In this document: positions 6,536 through 14,536 of the stretch, piece after piece
Position numbering within the stretch: the stretch's first letter is position 1
How the letters are laid out: every line of letters starts with the position of its first letter
DNA from: an uncultured Ruminococcus sp.
Lineage (GTDB): Bacteria; Bacillota; Clostridia; Monoglobales; Monoglobaceae
Direction: 5' to 3'
Length of the DNA stretch: 32,847 nucleotides
NCBI GenBank assembly: GCA_902766745.1
Contig: CACXES010000138.1
Coordinates: 1 to 32,847, forward strand
Notes under the pieces: model-generated
Told to the model about the DNA's origin: nothing
The model's database searches: none
The model's input: the letters and a program-made list of their open reading frames with translations, nothing else
Program-made: the position numbers and the translations under genes

Positions 6536-9040
6536 ATGAAGCTATACAGAAAGAAGTTAATTGCAGCGACAGTCGCTATGATACTGTGCATATTTGAAAT
6601 GCCCGGTTCATTCGCTCTTGAGGACGCAGAGTTTTCGGGAGATCTGAGATGGGATTTTGTCACAGATGCAGAGGGGTTTGACGCTCGCAGCAACGGTGAG
6701 ATTTTAGGTGTAAATAACGGTGCTCTTGTGCTGACCGCGAGCGGAAACGACCCTAATATAACTGCACCCAATATCGAAATCAAAACCAATGAGCACAGGT
6801 ATTTGCGTTTCAGCATTAAAAACTCATCACCGTCATCGGTGGTTCAGGCATATTTTTACTATGCAAACCCGTGGCAGTGCTTTAATGTAAATTCGATACC
6901 TGTCGAAAAGAACAGTAATGAATTCAAGGTTTATGAGGTTGACCTGCAAAGCATCGAAAATACATCTGTTATAAATAAGTACACCGATAAGGAAACATAT
7001 CCGAATCTGCGCTTTGACTTTATAAATAATGCGGCAGGCAGCACGGTTGAGCTTGACTATATCGTTTTGAGTTCAAGAAGCATGAAGGCCGAGGCTCAGA
7101 ATCTCGTGAGCGCGGTAACTGTCGGAGATTGTCCGGTTGGGGAGTTTGACTCCGCCTCCGATTATTGTGAGACGGGCATATATGCGGATGTGTACAGCAA
7201 TCTGACAGCAGAGGATGTTGCTGTCACTGCGGACAGTAATGACGTTAAGGTCAAGATTAAAAATGTCACTGACAGAAAAATTATTGATATTACGGCTGTC
7301 AGCGCCGACGGAACATATGCAAATACATATCGAATCGTCTGCAAATCCATCAGACGGCCTGCCGAACCCACATCGGTTATCATTGATAAATGCGAGATAA
7401 GTGGGAAGACAGTTTCGATATCCGGAAAGCTTTCATCGGCTGACAGTCGCAGCATCTCGTTAATTGCCCACCCGAGAGGTACGGGCTATGCGGCTTCGGA
7501 TATACTATATATAGGAAGACTCAGAAGTGCGGCGGACGGAAGCTTCAGCAAAAGCTTTACACTCTATGACGACGAAAGCACAGCAAAGTTCTATAATATT
7601 GAGCTTGTCATTGATGTTGACGGAGAGAGTGCGCCGGTGTATCAATATAAATACTATGTAAATAATAAAAAGCTTGACGAGTCACTTGAGGAGCTTAAAA
7701 ACAGCGGCAAGGGCATTTTGGAATTTGTGACTGACGGAGATAATGAAATTATCTTCGGAAGTGCCGGAATATGGATTGATTTATACAAAGCACAGACAGC
7801 AGAGATAAAAGACAAAATCAATACGGCGGCAGAAAAATACACAAGTGCGCTGACAGCCGAAAATGCGGCAAGAATCGCAAACGGTTCGATTATGGCTGTT
7901 TTGACGGATATATCCGATGATAAATTATTGGCAGAGCTGACGGCGGATTACGACAGAAAAGTTTCGGCACTTTCGGTTGAAAATAAGAGATTTTCAGAGC
8001 TTGATTCCGCGGCGCAGGGGCGTATTATTAAAAATATTAAGACGGAATACAGCGGTAAGCTCAAGGATTGGAGTGTGTTTGAAACTGCGGTTTTGGAGAG
8101 TATGCTCCTGGACGAGGTAAATCATGCCGCATATACCTCGATGAAGGACTTGCTTTTAAGGAACACAGATATATTAAAGGATGATTTATCCGGACTTAAG
8201 AATCAAACAAGCACTAAGATCTCCGATGAGGCAATGCGAATTGTCACGGAGACGGCACGCAGCAGCGGATTTACTTCCGTGACCGATTTGGTTGATGCGG
8301 TGGAGGATGCATTGACTGCGGCCGAAAAGAAAATAAATGAAAACAAAAACAGCGGAAGCGGAAGCAGCGGCGGCGGAGGCGGCTCAAAGTCATATACCGT
8401 CGACAGTGTTCCTCAGAACAATCAAAGCAGCGGAGATATTGAAAGCGGAAATGTAAATGAGAATAAGCATCCGTTTGTCGATCTTAATGAATTTGAATGG
8501 GCAGAGGATGCAATATCGGCACTTTATTTAAAAGGTGCGGCAGACGGTATCGGCGAAAACAAATTCGCACCGGACAGAGAGGTGAAGAGAGAAGAATTTG
8601 TCAAGCTTATTTGCGAGGCGTTTGAGCTTGAAGCCGAAGCATCGGAGACGGCCGCGTTTGACGATGTTGAGTCTTCAGAATGGTATGCACCGTATGTTGC
8701 GAAAGCGGTGAAGCTCGGAATTATAAACGGAGTGGGCGAAAACCGCTTCGGTGTCGGGGAAAAGATTACCCGTGAGGATATGGTTACTGTTTTATACAGA
8801 ACTGTTTCTAAAATAACAGGGCAAGAGTTCAACAGTGATTCGGGAAATTATGCAGAAAGGTTTTCGGATTATTCGATGATTTCGGATTACGCAAGGAATG
8901 CGGTCGGAGCATTTTCAAAAGCGGGAATAGTAAACGGGATCGGAGATGGAAGCTTCGGGGCGGCAATGCCTGCAAATCGTGCTGAAGCCGCTGTTATGAT
9001 TTGGCGCTGCATGAACGAATTTGAAATCGGTAAGCTTTAA
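6536..9040 (+). CDS. SLH-anchored surface protein with CBM-like and Ig-like domains
   Basis: An 834-residue protein. The ATG at 6536 is chosen because AGGAG ends 8 bases before it; upstream ATGs at 6518 and 6530 are badly placed. Residues 1-28 are a signal peptide. About 30-190 is a beta-sandwich resembling a carbohydrate-binding module ('LRWDFVTDAEGF...LDYIVLSS'). About 195-275 and 280-375 look like Ig-type beta domains, and 380-600 is helical and Ala/Glu/Lys-rich. About 603-620 is a Gly/Ser linker. About 645-830 holds three SLH repeats ('FAPDREVKREEFVKLICEAF', 'FGVGEKITREDMVTVLYR', 'ANRAEAAVMIW'). SLH repeats bind pyruvylated wall polymers, so this is a wall-bound glycan-binding or scaffold protein. 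It is the first gene of the plus-strand run and is followed by another SLH protein after 36 bases. No enzyme domain is visible. Confidence 0.85.
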   Translation: MKLYRKKLIAATVAMILCIFEMPGSFALEDAEFSGDLRWDFVTDAEGFDARSNGEILGVNNGALVLTASGNDPNITAPNIEIKTNEHRYLRFSIKNSSPSSVVQAYFYYANPWQCFNVNSIPVEKNSNEFKVYEVDLQSIENTSVINKYTDKETYPNLRFDFINNAAGSTVELDYIVLSSRSMKAEAQNLVSAVTVGDCPVGEFDSASDYCETGIYADVYSNLTAEDVAVTADSNDVKVKIKNVTDRKIIDITAVSADGTYANTYRIVCKSIRRPAEPTSVIIDKCEISGKTVSISGKLSSADSRSISLIAHPRGTGYAASDILYIGRLRSAADGSFSKSFTLYDDESTAKFYNIELVIDVDGESAPVYQYKYYVNNKKLDESLEELKNSGKGILEFVTDGDNEIIFGSAGIWIDLYKAQTAEIKDKINTAAEKYTSALTAENAARIANGSIMAVLTDISDDKLLAELTADYDRKVSALSVENKRFSELDSAAQGRIIKNIKTEYSGKLKDWSVFETAVLESMLLDEVNHAAYTSMKDLLLRNTDILKDDLSGLKNQTSTKISDEAMRIVTETARSSGFTSVTDLVDAVEDALTAAEKKINENKNSGSGSSGGGGGSKSYTVDSVPQNNQSSGDIESGNVNENKHPFVDLNEFEWAEDAISALYLKGAADGIGENKFAPDREVKREEFVKLICEAFELEAEASETAAFDDVESSEWYAPYVAKAVKLGIINGVGENRFGVGEKITREDMVTVLYRTVSKITGQEFNSDSGNYAERFSDYSMISDYARNAVGAFSKAGIVNGIGDGSFGAAMPANRAEAAVMIWRCMNEFEIGKL

Positions 9041-9076
9041 TAAATCGTTAAGCATTAATATTGAAGGAGGATGAAT

Positions 9077-11653
9077 ATGTGGAATAGAAAGTTGATTGCC
9101 TTAAGAAGTGTGGCTGTTATTCTTGTGCTTGTGCTTGGCCTTTCGGGTATCACTTGCGGAGCGACAGAAGCAAATTCGACATATGACAGCAGCGACAGCA
9201 AAACGCTTAGGCTTCTGGATGCGCTCGGCATTATGGGAAGCGATGAATACACGGGTAAATTCTGGGATGAGTCACCGGTCAAGAGAAGTGAGATGGCAAG
9301 GATAATATGCAGAATATTCAAGCTTGAGGAAAAGGAAGATGACACACCGTTGTTTACTGATGTACGCGACAGCGAACGGGGCTGTGTGGAAACGGCTGTG
9401 CGCAGCGGCTACATGAAGGGCTATGGTGACGGACGCTTCGGAGCGGATGACTTTGTAACAAACGGTCAGCTGATAAAAATATTCGTATGTATGCTCGGGG
9501 CACAGCAGCTTGCGGAAAATATGGGCGGTTATCCGGACGGATATATGACGGTAGGCCGAAGAACGGGGATATCCTCCGGAATAGGCAGCGCAGACGCTGT
9601 TGCACGGCGTATTGACGTTGCAAAAATTATATATAATACAATGCATGCCGATATGTTCCGGCTGAGCGGAATCGAGGGATCCGAGACGGTTCTCGATACG
9701 CGCGAGGGAGAAACGTTTTTGAGTGAAGTGCTGGATATATACACAACCGGCGGTATACTTGAGGAAAACAGCTTTACGGCTCTTAACAGAGTTGGGAATA
9801 TGGGCGGCGATTCAATAAGAATCAATGATGAATTATACAGCGACCCGAGGCACCTGACGGATGATTATCTCGGCTGTAATGTGACCGTATATTACAGAAA
9901 GCCGGGTGAGCAGACAGGAGAGGTAATATATATAGAAGATAAGAATGATAATAAAACGGTAGAGGTTGAGGACAGCGATATAGTAAATATATCCGGACAG
10001 ACAGTTACATATTACGATGCAAAGAATGCCGACAAGAAACGGACGCTGACCGTTTCGAATGTAGCGGATATGATTTATAACGGCGGTGCGGTGGAGTATG
10101 ATTCCGAACGTCTGAAGATAAACAACGGCAAAGCAAAGTTTGTTGATAATGACGGCGACGGGAAATACGATGTTGTTTTGATAACGGAATATAAGACGTA
10201 CATTGCATCAAGAGTTCGCATAGAGGATGAAAGCATAAATCTCAAATATGATGAACCTTCGCTGCGGCTTAGCGACAGCGTATATCGCATATACAGAAAC
10301 GGTAAGGAAATATCGTTTGAGGATATAAAGGAGGATGATGTTCTCTCTGTTGCCGAATCCGCGTACAGCGGTTCTGCGAGAGCAGTCAGAATTGAAGCGT
10401 CCTCGAATACGGTAATGGGAGTTGCCGATAGGATGCGTACAGATGATGCCGAGGGGAAAAGCTATGCATATATAGGCGATGCGGAATATGAGATATCCGA
10501 TTACTGCGTACGGCTTATAAGCAGAGGGAAAATTGATGAGCTGACTGCCGGAGCGTCGGGACTGTTTTATGTGGACAGCCGCGGTAAAATCGTAGCCTAT
10601 GAAATTAATTCAAGCGGCAGCGGTGTCGGATATCTCGTTGAATCCGCATTTGATACGGCGGCGTTTACTCCGATAATTTCTGTCAGAATGTTCACAACGG
10701 ATAATAAGATGGAGGTGTTTACCGCCCGCGACAGTTTGAAGATAAACGGCGAGAAGACCGAAACGGCAGACGCAGTAAAAAATGCGGCGCTTACCGAAAA
10801 GTTTAACACAGCACAGCTTGTAAAATATTCGGCAGATAACGGGGTATTAAAAGAAATTATATTTGCGGCGGACAGCTACGATCCGATAGAGTTCTCAAAG
10901 GATGCATCCGGAACGTTTAACTGCAGCTGTGCAACGGTTCTCGATGATAAGTATTGCGTTTCGGCGTCAACCAAGGTGTTTGTTGTCCCGAAGCCGGCAG
11001 TGAATGAAAAGGCGTATTATAATATATACACCGGAAGTTACTTTGTGCGGGATGTAAGCTACAACGGAAGTTTGTATGATGTCGGACCGGATAACATGGT
11101 CGGATTTGCTGTTATAGAAAGAGGTCTTGATGAATCAAATCTGCAGTATGACAGCCCTCTTCTGCTTGTGGAAAGCGTGGCGGACGGCATTGATGCGGAC
11201 GGTATGGTATCAAAGATGATAGAGGGATATGACGAACGCGGAAACAAAGTAAACATTCCGATCGATGATGAGCTTGCTTCCGGTATTAATTCCGGAGATG
11301 TGCTTCACTACCGAACGGATTTTTCGGGCAGAATTTGCGAGAAAAATCGGATAAAAACCAATTCCAAGAAGTACAGCCTTGACGTGCTGAAAAGCACAAC
11401 AAAAACGGTTTACGGTGAGGTTGGAGCCGTAACATCGGACAGGCTGATGGTGAGCTGTACTCCCGTGACCGCGGATATGACGCCTTTGGATATGGCAAAG
11501 TCGGTCACAAATAACGGAAAAGCCGTGTATAAGTATTTGTCCGACAGGCAGACGGTTATAAAGATAGATTTTTCTGAAATCGAGCGCGGAGATAAGGTTT
11601 TTGCCTGTGTTTCCGGCGGAAATGAAACAAGAATGTTAGTTGTATATGAGTGA
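9077..11653 (+). CDS. S-layer-like protein with N-terminal SLH repeats
   Basis: An 858-residue protein. The start at 9077 is preferred over 9071 because AAGGAGG ends right at 9070, giving 6 bases of spacing only for the second ATG. Residues 1-28 form a signal peptide. About 40-195 hold SLH repeats ('WDESPVKRSEMARIICRIF', 'GYMKGYGDGRFGADDFVTNG', 'RIDVAKIIYNTM'); the third is weaker. The rest, about 200-858, is beta-rich with repeated short units ('DNDGDGKYDVVLITEYKTY', 'GDVLHYRTDFSGRI') as in S-layer-type proteins of Clostridia; I recognise no catalytic domain. Its probable role is structural: coating the wall or presenting partners near the glycan enzymes. It ends 10 bases before the next start, so it is clearly in an operon. 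Confidence 0.85.
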   Translation: MWNRKLIALRSVAVILVLVLGLSGITCGATEANSTYDSSDSKTLRLLDALGIMGSDEYTGKFWDESPVKRSEMARIICRIFKLEEKEDDTPLFTDVRDSERGCVETAVRSGYMKGYGDGRFGADDFVTNGQLIKIFVCMLGAQQLAENMGGYPDGYMTVGRRTGISSGIGSADAVARRIDVAKIIYNTMHADMFRLSGIEGSETVLDTREGETFLSEVLDIYTTGGILEENSFTALNRVGNMGGDSIRINDELYSDPRHLTDDYLGCNVTVYYRKPGEQTGEVIYIEDKNDNKTVEVEDSDIVNISGQTVTYYDAKNADKKRTLTVSNVADMIYNGGAVEYDSERLKINNGKAKFVDNDGDGKYDVVLITEYKTYIASRVRIEDESINLKYDEPSLRLSDSVYRIYRNGKEISFEDIKEDDVLSVAESAYSGSARAVRIEASSNTVMGVADRMRTDDAEGKSYAYIGDAEYEISDYCVRLISRGKIDELTAGASGLFYVDSRGKIVAYEINSSGSGVGYLVESAFDTAAFTPIISVRMFTTDNKMEVFTARDSLKINGEKTETADAVKNAALTEKFNTAQLVKYSADNGVLKEIIFAADSYDPIEFSKDASGTFNCSCATVLDDKYCVSASTKVFVVPKPAVNEKAYYNIYTGSYFVRDVSYNGSLYDVGPDNMVGFAVIERGLDESNLQYDSPLLLVESVADGIDADGMVSKMIEGYDERGNKVNIPIDDELASGINSGDVLHYRTDFSGRICEKNRIKTNSKKYSLDVLKSTTKTVYGEVGAVTSDRLMVSCTPVTADMTPLDMAKSVTNNGKAVYKYLSDRQTVIKIDFSEIERGDKVFACVSGGNETRMLVVYE

Positions 11654-11663
11654 GGTGACAAAG

Positions 11664-12557
11664 ATGAAAAAGAACAGGATTTATAAGATAATTGCCGCAG
11701 CGGCGGCAGCAGTTGTTATATCGGCTCAGCTTGCGGCGGTGAACGCTGCGGAGTTTAATTTAAAATATGTTGCATCGGAACAATTTTCTCAGACCCAGGG
11801 CGAAAATCAATGGTACTATCAGATATATAAAAGCGGTGAATATGTTGATATGGATTTTGATGCTAAAACGGGACAGTGGTCAGCGGCCGATACAGGCGGC
11901 ACATATATAACGCGGGAATCGTTTCATCCCGGAAATAAAATCAATACGGCGAGAGTGTGGGAAGCGGAAACGTCGGGTGTGGTACGTCTTACACCGCAGG
12001 GGAATGTCAGAAAAGGCGGAATCGGAGGCGTCGGTGTTACGACAAAAATTATCAAGAATGGAGAAGTTTTGTGGTCGCAGTTCATAGAGGGAACAGATAA
12101 TATAGGCTTTGGCTATTCGATAGATACAGAGGTAAGTGCCGGAGAGAGAATTTATTTCGAGGTGTCAACCGAGAGCGTGGCATACGGTGCAACGACATGG
12201 AATCCTACGGTAGCATATGTTCAGACCTGTGAGTTTACGGCCGGCGGCAGCAGAGTTAATTCTATGTCAGAGCTTGGGTATGGAGATACACTGACATGTA
12301 CGCTCTATGATGAGATTGCAATTGATGAGGAGGCTTGCGCATATCTCGCGGTTTATGACAGTGAGGGCAGACTTCGCGCCCTTAGCGAGAGATTGGAGTT
12401 TGCTTTTGCTGCCGACAGCAGTCGCTATGTTGAAACCTCGGTAACACTGAATGCGCAATCGGAATCCTATGATGGGTGGAGCGCGGAACTGATTGTTATT
12501 GCAAATCATGACGGACGGTCATATCCCATTGATATTTCGGATAAGATTTGTCTTTAG
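11664..12557 (+). CDS. Secreted beta-sandwich module protein (one module + shared C-terminal domain)
   Basis: A 297-residue protein. ATG 11664 is chosen because GAGGTG lies 7 bases before it; the upstream in-frame ATG at 11640 overlaps the previous gene. Residues 1-29 are a signal peptide rich in Ala. About 32-192 is one copy of a module also found three times in the next protein: 'ENQWYYQIY', then 'KNGEVLWSQ', then 'VSAGERIYFEV', then 'WNPTVAYVQ'. About 200-297 is a version of the C-terminal domain shared with other proteins here ('AYLAVYDSEGRLRALSE'). No enzyme motif and no anchor are seen. Related modules occur in secreted proteins of Bacillota and Planctomycetes, but I know of no assigned function. 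Probably a binding or assembly protein. Confidence 0.75.
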   Translation: MKKNRIYKIIAAAAAAVVISAQLAAVNAAEFNLKYVASEQFSQTQGENQWYYQIYKSGEYVDMDFDAKTGQWSAADTGGTYITRESFHPGNKINTARVWEAETSGVVRLTPQGNVRKGGIGGVGVTTKIIKNGEVLWSQFIEGTDNIGFGYSIDTEVSAGERIYFEVSTESVAYGATTWNPTVAYVQTCEFTAGGSRVNSMSELGYGDTLTCTLYDEIAIDEEACAYLAVYDSEGRLRALSERLEFAFAADSSRYVETSVTLNAQSESYDGWSAELIVIANHDGRSYPIDISDKICL

Positions 12558-12610
12558 ACGCGAAATAAATTGTTAAACGGGTGACCGTAATTTGAAAGGA
12601 GATGTTCGGG

Positions 12611-14536
12611 TTGAAGAAGTTCAGGAGTATAAGCCTTGCGATAGCTTGTATGATGCTTGCAGTCTGTTTCGGAGGCATTTCCGCTTCTGCGGAGGAGGTA
12701 ACGGTTCTGGCGACATACGATTCTCAAACGGCGTACAACGAAAAGACGCAGGGCGCCGGAAACTGGTTTTATCGTGAGTACAGCAGCGGAAAGAATACCG
12801 ATATGACATGGCAGGGAGACAGCAAGGGCTGGAGAAGTGCTGACGGCGCAGGATACATAAAGATTGACGCAATGGGCGCAAGCGGCGTATGCGATACAGA
12901 CCTTGTATTTGTATCTGATTTTAAGGGAGTAATACGGATTAAGAGCAGTGCGGTTCAGATGGCGTGGACAGGATATCAGGGCGATGGTGTTGCGGCTTCT
13001 ATATCAAAAAACACAAAGGAGCTGTGGTCGGGTGATGTCTATGGCGCGGAGCCTGTAGAGACAGAGCTTACCGTTTCGGTCAAGAAAGGCGATGAAATTC
13101 ACTTTAGAATAAACTGCAAGGCGCACAACGCCTATGACGCTATAACCTGGTGGCCTGTTATAGAGAGAATACAGGGCGAATATGTCAACGATGATGATAA
13201 GTACACATACTATCAGTTTGACGGAAGTCAGGAAACACAGCTGACAGAGGATCCGAACTTTAATGACGGAGAAGGGGGATATATAGCGGCGGACGGTATT
13301 GCGTTCATGAGTGACAGCGCCGTTATGCCGACCGACAGCTATTCGATAATAAAGCGCTGTACAGCAGGGGAAAACGGGCGTTATCGGATTTACGGTTCGT
13401 TAAATTCTACTGACAGCCGCGGCGGCGGAAATATTGTCACAATATCCAAAAACGGCGAAAAGGTCTGGAAACAGCTTTTTGTGGAAAACGAGGATGGTAA
13501 CTTTGATGTTCGTATGCTGGCATGTAAGGGTGATGTCTTTGACGTTATGGTAAGCGTAAACACCTTTACCGGATACAACAGGTCGGAATGGGACTGCAGC
13601 GTGGTGAAGTATATGGGAACACTGCCGTGTGATGCATCGAGCATAGGCGGAAGCACATACGCAACGGTAAGCGAATATGACCTCGGCTCACTTGCCGAGC
13701 CGGGACGGACGGATGTAAGGTTCTATTCCGTAATGCGAGATGTGGAATATCCGATGACATATGACTCCGCGTCACAGATGTGGAAAAGCCAGATTGCAGG
13801 TGACGGCGGATATGTTTCGGCAAACAAGGCGCTTCCCGGCAGAAAAGCGGACACAGTGATGGAGCAGACGATAAACGCTGACGGAACAATACGGATAGTC
13901 GGGGATATGCCGGTCAGCGGCAACAGTGACGGAGTTTTAAGCACGATATTATTAAACGGCGAAAAGCTTTGGTCAAGCCGTGTGGGCGGTGAACGCTCCG
14001 TGCGCTGGGATGAAAAGTACGATACCTCATACTTCTTGAATCGTGTGGATGTTACCGCAGAGGTAAAGTCGGGGGATAAGCTGACTTATGTGTTCAACCT
14101 ATGGAGACTTGTTCAGAACGATGAGGTCGATATAAGCCGTGTGAAATTTAAGTATATCTCGGGGGGAGAGCTGTCGAGGACAACTAAATGGAAGCTTAAG
14201 CAGAGCATTGTTATAGATACTGCGGACGGGAAGGCTTATAAGAACGGAGCTGCCGAAAGCATAAGGGTTTATGTCGGCGATGAGGCGACATATGCCGCAA
14301 AGGACGACTTTGCCGGTATTGTGAGTATTGCGGATTTAAGCGGTGTTTCGACCACAGTCATTAACGGTGTTGAGTATATTCCGATTAGAGCCGCGGCAGA
14401 GCAAGCGGGAAAGGCTGTTGATTGGGCAGCGGACAGATATGTTCTGATATATGACGGAATACCTGTTATGTTCGGATATCCGGAGCACAGCGAAATTTCC
14501 GTGGCTGCTGCGAAAGGAGTGATTTCTTTTGAATAA
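12611..14536 (+). CDS. Secreted three-module protein with copper-amine-oxidase-N-like domain
   Basis: A 641-residue protein. The TTG at 12611 is taken as start because AGGAG (12597-12601) lies 9 bases before it; the ATG at 12602 abuts the ribosome site. Residues 1-28 form a signal peptide. Three copies of the module of the previous gene follow, at about 30-190, 195-345 and 350-520, each with the marker series KN(G)-E-x-W ('KNTKELWSGD', 'KNGEKVWKQL', 'LNGEKLWSSR') followed by a GD-containing strand. About 530-625 resembles the copper-amine-oxidase N-terminal (stalk) domain, 'GVEYIPIRAAAEQAGKAVDW', which in Clostridia is a common wall- or protein-binding beta domain without amine oxidase activity. 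The stop overlaps the start of the next gene by 8 bases, which implies translational coupling. Likely a binding or scaffold partner of the next gene's enzyme. Confidence 0.8.
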   Translation: MKKFRSISLAIACMMLAVCFGGISASAEEVTVLATYDSQTAYNEKTQGAGNWFYREYSSGKNTDMTWQGDSKGWRSADGAGYIKIDAMGASGVCDTDLVFVSDFKGVIRIKSSAVQMAWTGYQGDGVAASISKNTKELWSGDVYGAEPVETELTVSVKKGDEIHFRINCKAHNAYDAITWWPVIERIQGEYVNDDDKYTYYQFDGSQETQLTEDPNFNDGEGGYIAADGIAFMSDSAVMPTDSYSIIKRCTAGENGRYRIYGSLNSTDSRGGGNIVTISKNGEKVWKQLFVENEDGNFDVRMLACKGDVFDVMVSVNTFTGYNRSEWDCSVVKYMGTLPCDASSIGGSTYATVSEYDLGSLAEPGRTDVRFYSVMRDVEYPMTYDSASQMWKSQIAGDGGYVSANKALPGRKADTVMEQTINADGTIRIVGDMPVSGNSDGVLSTILLNGEKLWSSRVGGERSVRWDEKYDTSYFLNRVDVTAEVKSGDKLTYVFNLWRLVQNDEVDISRVKFKYISGGELSRTTKWKLKQSIVIDTADGKAYKNGAAESIRVYVGDEATYAAKDDFAGIVSIADLSGVSTTVINGVEYIPIRAAAEQAGKAVDWAADRYVLIYDGIPVMFGYPEHSEISVAAAKGVISFE

